Under the pieces are notes generated by a model. That model did no database searches, had not been told where the DNA came from, and saw nothing but the letters and a program-made list of their open reading frames with translations. Below are positions 15,278 to 24,616 of a stretch of DNA of 64,000 nucleotides, piece after piece. Origin of the DNA: DATEPR01 sp963780635 (GTDB lineage: Bacteria > Actinomycetota > Actinomycetes > Mycobacteriales > Pseudonocardiaceae); the NCBI GenBank assembly GCA_963780635.1, contig CAWACW010000018.1, positions 134,739 through 198,738 on the forward strand. The letters are read 5' to 3'. Made by a program: the position numbers and the translations under genes. Within the stretch, counting starts at the first letter, position 1. The number at the start of each line of letters is the position of its first letter.

Positions 15278-16213
15278 TCAGCGGTCGCGGAAGTACTCCA
15301 CCGTGCGCCGTACGCCCTCGGCGACCGTGACCTCCGGCCGCCAGCCCAGTTCGGCGGCGGCCAGGCTCGCGTCCAGCGCGGACGCCCGCAGATCACCCAG
15401 CCGGGCAGGCGCGACCGTCGGCTGATCCGGTGCGCCCGCCGCCGCGGCGACGAGGCCGTGCAGCCGCGCGTCGGAGGTCTGCACGCCGGTGCCGATGTTG
15501 TAGCGGCGGCCGTTGCCCGCCGGGCCCATCGCTGTCGCGAACGCGGCGGCCACGTCGCCGACGTAGAGGTAGTCGCGGGTGTTGCCGCCGTCGCCGAAGA
15601 TCGTCGTCGGGTCGCCCGCCAGCAGTGCCCGCGCGAAGATCGCGACCACGCCGGCCTCGCCATGCGGGTCCTGCCGGGGGCCGTACACGTTGGCCAGCGC
15701 GAGACTCGTGCACTCCAGGCCGTAGAGCTGGCGGAACGCGTTGAGGTACAGCTCGCCGGACACCTTGCTGACCGCGTACGGGGACAGCGGGTTCACCGGG
15801 GCCGTCTCGGCCACCGGCAGGTCGTCGGGCGTGCCGTAGATGGACCCGCCGGACGAGGCGAACACGATCTTGCGGACACCGGCGGCGCGGGCCGCCTCGG
15901 CGACGTTGATGGTGCCCAGCACGTTCTGCCGCGCGTCGTTGACCGGGTCGGCCACACTGGACCGCACGTCGATCTGCGCGGCGAGGTGGCACACCACCTC
16001 GGGCCGCACCTGCTCGCACAGCCGGGCGAGCGCGGGGTCATTGATGTCCACTTCGGACAGTGTGAACTCAGGTGAGGAAGCGGCCGCCGCCAGGTTGGCC
16101 TTGCCGCCGCGGCGCAGATCGTCCACCACGTGCACCTGATGTCCGCGCGCCAGGAGCAAATCGACCAGCGTCGACCCGATGAAGCCGGCACCGCCGGTGA
16201 CCAGAACCCGCAC
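15278..16213 (-). CDS. NAD-dependent sugar-nucleotide epimerase/dehydratase (extended SDR)
   Basis: 311 residues, GalE/RmlB-like. The Rossmann motif is VLVTGGAGFIGSTLV at the N-terminus, CHLAAQIDVRSSV is the conserved AAQ/H segment, and the catalytic Ser plus YxxxK are in FASSGGSIYG and SPYAVSK. The substrate is probably a UDP- or dTDP-sugar for envelope glycans. GTG 16213 follows GGAGGG with 6-nt spacing and starts 1 nt after the stop of the upstream glycosyltransferase gene. The last ~35 codons (WRPEVTVAEGVRRTVEYFRDR) are the parent-like copy of the 116-bp array. In the array the TGA stop reads CGA. Confidence 0.9.
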   Translation of the reverse strand: MRVLVTGGAGFIGSTLVDLLLARGHQVHVVDDLRRGGKANLAAAASSPEFTLSEVDINDPALARLCEQVRPEVVCHLAAQIDVRSSVADPVNDARQNVLGTINVAEAARAAGVRKIVFASSGGSIYGTPDDLPVAETAPVNPLSPYAVSKVSGELYLNAFRQLYGLECTSLALANVYGPRQDPHGEAGVVAIFARALLAGDPTTIFGDGGNTRDYLYVGDVAAAFATAMGPAGNGRRYNIGTGVQTSDARLHGLVAAAAGAPDQPTVAPARLGDLRASALDASLAAAELGWRPEVTVAEGVRRTVEYFRDR

Positions 16214-16214
16214 C

Positions 16215-17132
16215 TCAAACCCTCCGACTGGCCGTAATCTTTTTACTGGCACCGAAAGCGTGCCGGGCCAGCATGCGTGCCCACGTGCGCTGGCGGCCTG
16301 CGACCGCGGCGGGCAGCAGCGTGAGCGCGTGCAGCCGCGACGATACGTGGTTGTGCGCGACGCGGGCGGCCTGTTCCCAGCCCCGCGCACGCATCCGGGC
16401 GGCCACGTCGATGAAGTAGTTGCGTTCCTCGACGAACCTGCTCGCCTTGACGGCACCCATGGAGGACACGCTGTCCTCGTGCCGCCGGTACTGGAAGCAC
16501 ACCGTGTCGTCGACGGCCACCGAACTGCCCTGCTGCACCAGATCGATGACCAGTGCCAGATCCTGCACTATGTCCAGGCCGTCGCGGAAGCCGACGGACT
16601 GGATGGCCTCGCGCCGCCAGCATAATGACGGGAAGTACAGCCAGTTCCCGCGCAGCAGGCTGACCGCCAGCCGCTCACCGGACAGCAGCTCGCGGCCGGT
16701 GAACCTCGGCCGGTAGAATCGCTGCTTCGCGTCGTCCACCAGGCTGCGCGACGGGTTGCCGTGCGCGTCCACGATCTCCACACCCGGCTGCACGATCGTC
16801 GCGGCCGGGTAGGTGTCGAGCACCGACCGCACGGTGCTCAGATAGTTGGGCAGCATGACGTCGTCCTGGCCGATGATGACCAGGTACTCCTGTTCGGCCA
16901 ATTCGACGCACTGCTGGAAGTTGCGGTTGATGCCCAGATTGTGCTCGTTGCGCCGATAACGCACGCGTGTGTCCGGCACGTGGACTAACCAGTCTCCGAC
17001 GGATTCGTCCGGATAGCAGTCGTCCACCACGGTGAGCTGCCAGTCTCGGTCCTCCTGCGCCCGCACACTGCGCACGGTCTCCCGCAGCAGGCTCACGTCC
17101 CCGTAGAACGGGAGCATGATGTCGAAGGTCAC
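16215..17132 (-). CDS. Family 2 glycosyltransferase
   Basis: 305 residues. The GT-A domain starts VTFDIMLPFYGDVSLLRETVRSV; VVDDCYPDESV is the first acidic site, NLGINRNFQQCVELA the nucleotide-sugar loop, and IIGQDDVMLPNYL holds the DxD-equivalent QDD. The C-terminal half (LCWRREAIQSVGFRDGLDIVQDLAL; FQYRRHEDSVSS) carries the acceptor-side ED/H motifs. GTG 17132 follows GGAG. Coupled to the epimerase gene (1-nt gap), so both probably act in one envelope polysaccharide pathway. Sugar and acceptor unknown. Confidence 0.87.
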   Translation of the reverse strand: MTFDIMLPFYGDVSLLRETVRSVRAQEDRDWQLTVVDDCYPDESVGDWLVHVPDTRVRYRRNEHNLGINRNFQQCVELAEQEYLVIIGQDDVMLPNYLSTVRSVLDTYPAATIVQPGVEIVDAHGNPSRSLVDDAKQRFYRPRFTGRELLSGERLAVSLLRGNWLYFPSLCWRREAIQSVGFRDGLDIVQDLALVIDLVQQGSSVAVDDTVCFQYRRHEDSVSSMGAVKASRFVEERNYFIDVAARMRARGWEQAARVAHNHVSSRLHALTLLPAAVAGRQRTWARMLARHAFGASKKITASRRV

Positions 17133-17201
17133 GTCGAGGGCTCCGAAAGTAGCTGCGCGGACAGTCCACCAACCGTAGCAAGGGGATGTTTCCAACGCTT
17201 T

Positions 17202-18392
17202 TCAGGCGCTGACCGCGACCAGCTGGTCGGCGACGTGTTTCGCGATCTCCAGCGAGCTGGTCGCGGCGGGTGACGGCGCGTTGAGTACGTGCACCTGGGC
17301 GGGTGCGGTGTCGATGACGAAGTCGTCCACCAGCGAGCCGTCCGGGCCGACCGCCTGCGCCCGCACGCCCGCGTCGGCGCGCACCAGGTCGGCCGGCGTG
17401 ATGGCCGGGACCAGCCGCGCGAGGCTCTCGGCGAACCGGCGGCGGGACAGCGACCGTGCGATCTCGTCCGCCCCGGTGCGCACGTACTTGCGGGCCAGCC
17501 GCCACATGCCGGGGAACCGCGCCACTTCGCTCAGATCGCGCAGCGACACGTCGGCCCACGAGTAGCCCTCGCGGCTCAGCGCGAGCACCGCGTTCGGGCC
17601 CGCGTGCACCGAACCGTCCAGCATCCGGGTCAGGTGCACGCCCAGGAACGGCAGCGCCGGATCGGGCACCGGGTAGATCAGCCCGCGCACCAGCTGCCGG
17701 GCGCGTGGCCGCAGCTCGTAGTACTCGCCGCGGAACGGCGCGACGATCGCCGATGGCCGCAGCCCGGCCAGCTTCGCGACCCGGTCGGCCTGCAGCCCGG
17801 CGCAGTTGACCAGCAGGTCCGAGCGCAGTACGCCGTCCGGCGTGGCCACCTCGACACCGCCGTCGCGGCCGGCGCGGATGCCCAGCACGGGGGTGTTGCG
17901 CCGCAGGTCGGCACCGGCTTCGGTGAGCTGGCGGACGTACTCGGCGCACACGCTCGGGAAGTCGATGACGGCCGTGGTCTCCACCCACAGGCCCGCCACG
18001 CACGCCACCTCGGGCTCACGTTCCCTGGCCTCGGCGGGGCTGATCCGGTGCACCGGCACGCCGTTGGCCCGCGCGCGCTCGGCGAGCTTGTCCAGCCGGG
18101 GGATCTCCGCGTCGGACGTGGCGACGATCAGCTTGCCGCACACGTCGACGGGCACACCGTTGTCCTTGGCGAAGGCGACCATCGAGGCGTTGCCGGCCAC
18201 CGACAGCCGGGCCTTCAGCGAGCCGGGCCGGTAGTACAGGCCGGCGTGCACGACGTTGCTGTTGTGCCCGGTCTGGTGTGCGGCCCAGTGGTCCTCTTTC
18301 TCGCACACCGTCACGTGGTCGCCGCGGCGGGTCAGTTCTCGTGCCACGGCCAGCCCGATGATGCCGCCACCGACCACTGTGACATGTCGCAC
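17202..18392 (-). CDS. lhgO: L-2-hydroxyglutarate oxidase (LhgO-type FAD oxidoreductase)
   Basis: 396 residues, the usual LhgO length. FAD motif VTVVGGGIIGLAVARELTRRG at the N-terminus, then the family segment HQTGHNSNVVHAGLYYRPGSLKA, YYELRP in the middle, and the C-terminal GPDGSLVDDFVID with NAPSPAATSSL. It oxidises L-2-hydroxyglutarate to 2-oxoglutarate, passing electrons to a membrane acceptor. GTG 18392 follows AGGAGG at 5-6 nt. It is divergent from a truncated DegT-type gene start at 18439. Confidence 0.9.
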   Translation of the reverse strand: MRHVTVVGGGIIGLAVARELTRRGDHVTVCEKEDHWAAHQTGHNSNVVHAGLYYRPGSLKARLSVAGNASMVAFAKDNGVPVDVCGKLIVATSDAEIPRLDKLAERARANGVPVHRISPAEAREREPEVACVAGLWVETTAVIDFPSVCAEYVRQLTEAGADLRRNTPVLGIRAGRDGGVEVATPDGVLRSDLLVNCAGLQADRVAKLAGLRPSAIVAPFRGEYYELRPRARQLVRGLIYPVPDPALPFLGVHLTRMLDGSVHAGPNAVLALSREGYSWADVSLRDLSEVARFPGMWRLARKYVRTGADEIARSLSRRRFAESLARLVPAITPADLVRADAGVRAQAVGPDGSLVDDFVIDTAPAQVHVLNAPSPAATSSLEIAKHVADQLVAVSA

Positions 18393-18438
18393 GGATCCTC
18401 CTGGATACACTACGCACGGTCACGACATCAGGCGATTC

Positions 18439-18510
18439 ATGACAGACGGCATCGCGCTCGGCCAGCCAACCGTAGGTGATGATGAGCTCACCGCGGTAGC
18501 ACAGGTTTTC
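18439..18510 (+). pseudogene. 5' stub of a DegT/DnrJ/EryC1-type aminotransferase
   Basis: ATG 18439 opens a frame whose first 24 codons (ending DDELTAVAQVF) match the typical N-terminus of DegT-family sugar aminotransferases, which begin with a PTVGDEEL-like segment before SGWL. The similarity stops abruptly after the Phe codon, and the frame then runs into sequence antisense to the LysR gene's 3' end. It looks like the remnant of a gene whose remaining ~340 codons were deleted. The match is from memory of the family's N-terminus. Confidence 0.5.
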
Positions 18511-18539
18511 CGGCCGGCCGGCAGGCCAGGGCCCGGCGG

Positions 18540-19499
18540 TCACGCCGAGGTCGCCGGCCCCGGTCGGTCCTGGTCGGCCGTCCCGGCAGGACGGTACGGG
18601 TCGTTGGCGGGCAGCCAGGCGGTGTCCGCGTCCAGACCGAGCGAGCCGACGTCCCCGGTCAGCACGGCCACGGCGGACCGCACGGCCGTGCGGATCTCGT
18701 CCCGGCGGGACACCAGCCACCACGTCCAGTACGGCGACGGCGCCACCACCTCCCGCCGCACCAGATCCGCCGGCACCGGCGTGGTCTGGCCCTTCGGCGA
18801 GTTCACGACCGGCCGCCGCAGCCTGCGCACGTGGTCGAAGAACGCCGGGCCGGTGACCCCGCCGTCGTCGATGCGCACCACGCTCGCGCCGGTGTCGCGG
18901 GCGAACTGCAGGCAGTACACGTTCCAGGACGCCCAGCTGGTCAGGTCGGCGTCCACCAGAACCACGGCGTCCGCCGCCCGGACCGGTCCGGTGGCCGGGC
19001 CCGTCGACAAGGCGTAGAGCCGGTCGGCCCCGATCAGCTCGGCGGCCAGGCCGTAGCGGGTCAGGTCCTCGGCGGGCACCCAGCAGATCGCCAGGTCGAT
19101 GCTGTGGTCGGCGACCCGGCCCGCCTGCACGTGCGAGGGCATCACCCAGGCGTCGACGTGCAGTTGCGCCACCCCGGACACCCGGGCCTGAAGGTCCGGC
19201 GGCCGCCAGTCCACGTACCCGAGCCGGACCGGTTCGGTGGCGGCCATGCCCGCCGCGGACCGCCGCAGCTCGTCGGCCTGCGCCAGCAGCACCCTGGTGC
19301 GCGGGAGCAGGGCCGCACCGGCCGGGGTGAGGGCGACCGAGCGGCGATCGCGGTCGAACAACCGGATGCCCAGGTCCCGTTCCAGGGCCTTGATCTGCTG
19401 GGAGAGCGACGGGCCCGCGATCCGCAACCGCGCGGCGGCCCGGCCGAAGTTCAGCTCCTCGGCCACGGCCACGAAATAACGCAGCTGGCGCAGCTCCAT
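18540..19499 (-). CDS. LysR-family transcriptional regulator
   Basis: 319 residues. The N-terminal winged helix-turn-helix is textbook (MELRQLRYFVAVAEELNFGRAAARL.. PSLSQQIKALERDLGIRLFDR), followed by a periplasmic-binding-protein-like effector domain (about 90-300). The end (GTADQDRPGPATSA) appears to be a novel tail abutting the DegT stub. ATG 19499 lies 6 nt after a TACGCT box, so a leaderless transcript is likely. It is divergent from the MFS gene and probably regulates it and the following nitronate monooxygenase; an inverted repeat at 19531-19544 is a candidate binding site. Confidence 0.92.
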   Translation of the reverse strand: MELRQLRYFVAVAEELNFGRAAARLRIAGPSLSQQIKALERDLGIRLFDRDRRSVALTPAGAALLPRTRVLLAQADELRRSAAGMAATEPVRLGYVDWRPPDLQARVSGVAQLHVDAWVMPSHVQAGRVADHSIDLAICWVPAEDLTRYGLAAELIGADRLYALSTGPATGPVRAADAVVLVDADLTSWASWNVYCLQFARDTGASVVRIDDGGVTGPAFFDHVRRLRRPVVNSPKGQTTPVPADLVRREVVAPSPYWTWWLVSRRDEIRTAVRSAVAVLTGDVGSLGLDADTAWLPANDPYRPAGTADQDRPGPATSA

Positions 19500-19505
19500 C
19501 AGGCC

Positions 19506-19511
19506 AGCGTA
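19506..19511 (-). promoter_or_regulatory. Predicted -10 box of the LysR gene (leaderless)
   Basis: On the minus strand TACGCT is followed by 6 nt and ATG 19499. Confidence 0.5.
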
Positions 19512-19530
19512 GTGCGGTAGGAGGTTGCGC

Positions 19531-19544
19531 CTCTTACCCAAGAG
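19531..19544. promoter_or_regulatory. Inverted repeat, candidate LysR operator
   Basis: CTCTT-ACCC-AAGAG is a perfect dyad in the divergent LysR/MFS promoter region, 20 bp upstream of the predicted LysR -10 box. LysR proteins usually bind such interrupted dyads (T-N11-A) between divergent genes. Confidence 0.4.
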
Positions 19545-19591
19545 CAAGCCGGTAGTGGCGGCCCGCCGCCCGCGAGGCACAGGATCGAACC

Positions 19592-19663
19592 ATGAGCACG
19601 CACCTGGACGACGCGGCCGTGACCGGGGAGATCCCACCGTCCGGAGCGCGAGGCACTCGATGA
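19592..19663 (+). CDS. Putative 23-residue leader ORF coupled to MFS gene
   Basis: ATG 19592 opens a 23-codon frame whose TGA overlaps the MFS ATG (ATGA, 19660-19663). A weak AGG-type ribosome site precedes it. The peptide starts MSTHLDDAAVTGEIPP and is unrecognised. It may provide translational coupling or be the fused ends of a deleted gene. Confidence 0.35.
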   Translation: MSTHLDDAAVTGEIPPSGARGTR

Positions 19664-20871
19664 CGGCCACCGTGCTGGGCAACGGGCAGGGCCGCACCGG
19701 GCAGGCCAGGCCGTGGGTGATCGTCGGTCAGGGCGCCGCCGCGTTGGCTGCCGGGATGGGTGTCGGCCGGTTCGTCTACACGCCGATCCTGCCGTTGATG
19801 ACCGCACAGGCGGGTCTGTCACCGCAGCTGGGCGCCGGGCTGGCCACCGCGAACTACATCGGCTACCTCGCCGGCGCGCTGGCCGCGATCGTCCTGCCGG
19901 GCCTGGTCCGGTCGCGGGCGGTGCTGCGCGTGTCCATGCTGGTGCTGGTGGCGTCGCTGGCGCTGATGCCCGCCACGCACGCGGCCGACGTCTGGCTCGT
20001 GCTGCGGCTGGTGGCCGGGATCGCGAGTGCGCTGATCTTCGTCGTCGCGGGCAGTGCCCTGCTCGCGGGGCTGCGGGCCCACGCGCACCACCTGGTCGGC
20101 TGGGGATTCGGTGGCGTCGGCGCCGGCATCGCGATGTCGGGCGGGCTCGTGCTGGTCCTGCGCGCCGAGGGCACCTGGCGGGAGGCCTGGTGGAGCGCGG
20201 CCGCCCTGTCGCTGGTCTGCGCGGTCCTGGCCTGGCGACTGCCCACCGGCGGCGACGCGGCCACCCCGGCCCGCCGCGGCGAAGGGACCGGCCCGCGCTC
20301 GTTCGCCGCGCTGCTGACCAGCTATTCGCTGGAGGGCGTCGGGTACATCATCGCCGGGACGTTCCTGGTCGCCGCGATCGACCAGACGGCGGCCGGCTGG
20401 GTCGGCAGCGGCGCCTGGGTGCTGGTCGGCCTCGCCGCGCTGCCGTCGGCCGCGTTGTGGGCGTGGCTGAGCCGCACGTGGTCGCGGCCCGGGTTGCTGG
20501 TGACCGCGCTCGTCGTGCAGGCCGTCGGCATCGGTTTACCCGTCGTGGCCGGGGGCGTCGCCGCCGCCCTCGTGTCGGCGGTCCTGTTCGGCGCGACGTT
20601 CCTGGGCGTCGCGACCATCGCGCTGGCGATCGGCGAGCATCTCGGAGTGCCGCGCGCGGTGGCGATCCTCACCACCGGTTACAGCGCAGGCCAGATCCTC
20701 GGCCCGCTGGTGGTGACCCCGTTGCTGCACAACGGCTACCACGAAGCCCTGCTGATCGGCGCCGGAGTCGTGGCACTCGCCGCGATCGCCGCGGCCGCGC
20801 TGCGCCATCATTTCCCGCATCACCTCGGCCCGCTGCCCAGCCGGGTCCAGGCCACCGACCTGAGGAGCTGA
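19660..20871 (+). CDS. MFS transporter, YbfB/YjiJ type
   Basis: 403 residues with about 12 hydrophobic helices. The first helix carries ALAAGMGVGRFVYTPILPLM, the signature of the YbfB/YjiJ (DUF1228) MFS group, followed by ANYIGYLAGALAA and later GTTGYSAGQILGPL-like TTGYSAGQILGPLVV. The substrate is unknown. ATG 19660 overlaps the stop of a 23-codon leader ORF. It heads a + strand unit with the nitronate monooxygenase gene 6 bp downstream and is divergent from its probable LysR regulator. Confidence 0.88.
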   Translation: MTATVLGNGQGRTGQARPWVIVGQGAAALAAGMGVGRFVYTPILPLMTAQAGLSPQLGAGLATANYIGYLAGALAAIVLPGLVRSRAVLRVSMLVLVASLALMPATHAADVWLVLRLVAGIASALIFVVAGSALLAGLRAHAHHLVGWGFGGVGAGIAMSGGLVLVLRAEGTWREAWWSAAALSLVCAVLAWRLPTGGDAATPARRGEGTGPRSFAALLTSYSLEGVGYIIAGTFLVAAIDQTAAGWVGSGAWVLVGLAALPSAALWAWLSRTWSRPGLLVTALVVQAVGIGLPVVAGGVAAALVSAVLFGATFLGVATIALAIGEHLGVPRAVAILTTGYSAGQILGPLVVTPLLHNGYHEALLIGAGVVALAAIAAAALRHHFPHHLGPLPSRVQATDLRS

Positions 20872-20877
20872 CCTCGG

Positions 20878-21900
20878 ATGTCCACCATCTTCGGTGCGGA
20901 TCTGCCGGTACTCGCCGCACCGATGGCGGGCGGCCCGGGCGCCCCGGCACTGGTCGTCGCCGCGGGCCGCGCGGGCAGCTTCGGGTTCGTGGCGGGCGGC
21001 TACCAGCAGCCGGCGGCGCTGGCCGGCCAGATCGCGACGGTCGCCACCGCGGGCGTGCCGTTCGGGGTGAACCTGTTCGCGCCGAACCCGGTACCGGTCG
21101 ACCGGGCGGCCTTTCGCGGTTACGCCGATCTCATCGCGCCCGAGGCGGACCGTTACGGCATCACCCTCGACGCTGCCGCGCCCATCGAGGACGACGACCT
21201 CTGGCACGACAAACTCGACGTGCTGGTGGCGCATCCGGTGCCGGTGGTGAGCTTCACCTTCGGCCTGCCCAGCCGTGCCGACCTCGCGCTGCTGCGCGGC
21301 ACCGGCGCGCTGCTGGTGCAGACCGTCACGAACGCGGATGAGGCCAGGGCGGCCGCCGAGGCAGGTGTCGACGCACTGGCCGTGCAGGCAGCGGCCGCGG
21401 GTGGCCACTCGGGCACGTTCACGCCGGACCGGCCGCTCACCGGCCTCCCGGCGCACGAGCTGGTCGCCGCGATCCGGTCCACAGTGGACCTGCCGCTGAT
21501 CGCGGCGGGCGGCATCTCGGGATCGGACGCCGTCGCCGCGGCGATCACGGCGGGCGCGGTGGCCGTCGCGGTGGGCACCGTGCTGCTGCGCAGCGACGAG
21601 GCAGGCACTTCCGCCACCCACGCGGCGGCGCTCGCCGACCCGGCCCGCACCACGACGGTGCTGACCCACGCGTTCACCGGCAGGCCCGCCCGCGGCTTGC
21701 GCAACGATTTCACCGACCGCTACAGCGACGTCGCCCCCTACGGCTACCCGGCGCTGCACCATCTCACCAGCGGCATGCGCAAGGCGGCCGCCGCCGCGGG
21801 CGATCCCGAACGCGTGCACCTGTGGGCGGGCACCGGGTTCCGGCACGCCACCGAGGAGCCGGTCGCGGCGATCCTGACGAGACTGGCCGCCACGCTCTGA
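20878..21900 (+). CDS. Nitronate monooxygenase (2-nitropropane dioxygenase-like)
   Basis: 340 residues, FMN TIM barrel. Features: PVLAAPMAGGPGAPALVVAAG at the N-terminus, GFVAGGYQ, FGVNLFAP, VQAAAAGGHSG (the catalytic His/Gly-rich motif), IAAGGISGSDAVAAAITAGA and VGTVLLRSDEAGTS (FMN phosphate loop). It oxidises nitronates such as propionate-3-nitronate. It starts 6 bp after the MFS stop and is followed by a small NTF2-like gene, probably one LysR-controlled unit. A role in detoxifying nitro compounds is inferred. Confidence 0.92.
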   Translation: MSTIFGADLPVLAAPMAGGPGAPALVVAAGRAGSFGFVAGGYQQPAALAGQIATVATAGVPFGVNLFAPNPVPVDRAAFRGYADLIAPEADRYGITLDAAAPIEDDDLWHDKLDVLVAHPVPVVSFTFGLPSRADLALLRGTGALLVQTVTNADEARAAAEAGVDALAVQAAAAGGHSGTFTPDRPLTGLPAHELVAAIRSTVDLPLIAAGGISGSDAVAAAITAGAVAVAVGTVLLRSDEAGTSATHAAALADPARTTTVLTHAFTGRPARGLRNDFTDRYSDVAPYGYPALHHLTSGMRKAAAAAGDPERVHLWAGTGFRHATEEPVAAILTRLAATL

Positions 21901-21923
21901 CCAACCAGCACAGGGAGTCCACC

Positions 21924-22289
21924 ATGAGTGGCACCGAAACGGAGATCCTCACCGGCGTCCTGGACCACTGGCGGTCCGCCGTCGACGCCCACGACCCGCG
22001 GCGGGTCGCGACGTACTTCACCGACGACGCGATCTTCCAGGGCCTGCACCCGTACAGCGTCGGCCCGGCCGGGATCGCCGAGTACTACCAGAGCCAGCCG
22101 ATCGGCATGACCGCGCGCTACGAGATCCGGGAGACCCGCAGGCCGGCCGACGACCTGGTGCTCGGGTACCTCAGCGTCGAGTTCGCCTTCACCGACCGGC
22201 CGCCGGTGACCGTGTACCTCGGCGTCCTGCTGCGCCGCGTCGGCGAGCGCTGGCTGATCAGCCACTACCAGGTCTCCCGGCTGCCATGA
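21924..22289 (+). CDS. SnoaL/NTF2-like small protein
   Basis: 121 residues of the cone-shaped NTF2 fold: LDHWRSAVDAHDPRRVATYFTDDAIFQG, then GPAGIAEYYQ and the C-terminal strand RRVGERWLISHYQVS. Such proteins are often small hydrolases, isomerases or ligand-binding proteins; none is predicted specifically. The ATG follows AGGGAG at good spacing. Third gene of the MFS/NMO unit; its stop directly abuts the stop of the convergent aldo/keto reductase gene. Confidence 0.85.
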   Translation: MSGTETEILTGVLDHWRSAVDAHDPRRVATYFTDDAIFQGLHPYSVGPAGIAEYYQSQPIGMTARYEIRETRRPADDLVLGYLSVEFAFTDRPPVTVYLGVLLRRVGERWLISHYQVSRLP

Positions 22290-23189
<900 letters not shown>

Positions 23190-23221
23190 GTCCCCGGTCT
23201 ATCCGGAGCAGCCTCCGATTG

Positions 23222-24304
23222 TCAAGCGGAGCCGAGCGCCAGGGTCACCGCAGCCACGATGGAGTCGACGTCGGTGTCGGTGAGCCAGGGGTGCACCGGC
23301 AGCGACAGCACCTCGCGGGTCAGCGCGGCGGCGACGGGCACGTCGGCGGTGATCACCCGCGGGTGATCGCGGAAGCAGTCGTGGTCGAAGGCAGGCCGCG
23401 GGTACTGGACATCGCTGCCCACCCCCAGTTCGGCCAGCCGCTCGGACAGCTCGTCCCGGGACAGCCTCGCCTGCGCGGTGACGCGGATCGTGTAGTCGTG
23501 CCACACGTGCGTGCGGCCGGGCAGGGCACTCGGCACGACCACGCCGGGCAGCCCGGCCAGGCCCGCGGACAGCCGCCCGGCGTTGCGCGCCCGCGCCTCG
23601 GTGCGCTCGGCGAGCCGGGCCAGCTGCGGGATGCCGACGGCGGCGCGCGGGTCGCTCAGCCGGTGGTCGTGACCGGCAGGCTGGTGGTCCTGGTGGCCGC
23701 GCGGCGCGTGGTCGCGCAGCAGCCGCAGCCGATCGGCGAGCCGGTCGTCCACGGTGGTGACCATGCCGCCCTCGGCGAGGTTCTCCGTGGCGTGCAGCGA
23801 GAAGCAGCCCACCCCGAGGCTGCCGACCGGGTGGCCCTCGAACGTGGCGCCGACCGCCTGCGCCGCGTCCTCCACGAGGGCGAGCCCGCGGTCGGTGGCC
23901 AGTGGCACCAGCAGGCCGAGGTCGGCGGGCTGTCCATACAGGTGCACCGGCAGCAGTGCCCTGGTGCGCGGGCCGATCGCGGCGGCCACCGCGGCCGGGT
24001 CGAGGCAGTAGTCGGCGGCGGTCACGTCGGCGAACCGGACCGTGGCACCGGCCGCGAGGATCGCGTCCAGCGTCGCCGCGACCGTCAACGGGGACGTGAC
24101 GACCTCGTCGCCCTGGCCGATGTCCAGCGCCCGCAGGGTGGCGAGCAGCGCGGCCGTGCCGCTGGGCACGGCGATGGCGTGCGGGACGCCGGTCAGCTCG
24201 GCGAACCCGGCCTCCAGGCGGCGCACCATCGGCCCCGGCACCCGGAGCAGTTCGGTGACCAAGGTTTCCGCATCACGAACATCGACAGCCGAGATCGGAA
24301 TCAT
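23222..24304 (-). CDS. DegT/DnrJ/EryC1-fold protein lacking the catalytic lysine
   Basis: 360 residues, full length for the DegT/DnrJ/EryC1/StrS PLP family. VPSGTAALLATLRAL, DEVVTSPLTVAAT and VEDAAQAVGATFEG (Asp that holds the pyridine nitrogen) are conserved. The segment that normally reads SFHATKNL..GEGG reads SLHATENLAEGG here: the PLP-binding Lys is Glu (codon GAG, one base from AAG). It therefore cannot form the usual internal aldimine and may be inactive, use PLP differently, or serve as a binding protein. Divergent from the ACP-led cluster across 312 bp. A sequencing error at one base would also explain it. Confidence 0.85.
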   Translation of the reverse strand: MIPISAVDVRDAETLVTELLRVPGPMVRRLEAGFAELTGVPHAIAVPSGTAALLATLRALDIGQGDEVVTSPLTVAATLDAILAAGATVRFADVTAADYCLDPAAVAAAIGPRTRALLPVHLYGQPADLGLLVPLATDRGLALVEDAAQAVGATFEGHPVGSLGVGCFSLHATENLAEGGMVTTVDDRLADRLRLLRDHAPRGHQDHQPAGHDHRLSDPRAAVGIPQLARLAERTEARARNAGRLSAGLAGLPGVVVPSALPGRTHVWHDYTIRVTAQARLSRDELSERLAELGVGSDVQYPRPAFDHDCFRDHPRVITADVPVAAALTREVLSLPVHPWLTDTDVDSIVAAVTLALGSA

Positions 24305-24616
24305 GTATTTCTTTCAGCATGAGGAATCTGAATTCCGCGATACGGTAGACTCCGCGGTCTGTCGGTTCGCCACCGACCACTTATCGGTTCCGGGGGCTGC
24401 CGGCCTGAAGTGCTGCTCCAGCCACGACCGGGTGAATTCAGCGGCACGACCCAGGAGCGCGGACGACAGTCGACCGACCGGGATGAGCGACCAGGGACGA
24501 CGAGGCGTTCGAGATGCCGCGGCGGACCGTGACAGGCAGGCTGGTGGTGTCCGATGTGGACGGCGTGCCACCGGGACAGTCGCACTGCTGAAGCTATGGA
24601 CCGATCAGGAGAGAGC
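24305..24616. other. Divergent intergenic region between DegT-like and ACP genes
   Basis: 312 bp without a credible gene. The first ~60 bp next to the DegT-like start are noticeably AT-richer than the surroundings. TAGACT at 24346-24351 is a possible -10 for the rightward ACP operon, which would leave a leader of about 260 nt. A reading frame running into the ACP gene from 24554 is open, but ATG 24617 has the ribosome site. Confidence 0.4.

Noticed and set aside
14587..15663. Long open frames on both strands across the tandem repeats (up to 358 codons)
   Set aside because: The 116-bp unit has no stop in any frame, so every frame stays open; the frames overlap known gene ends and have no start signals.
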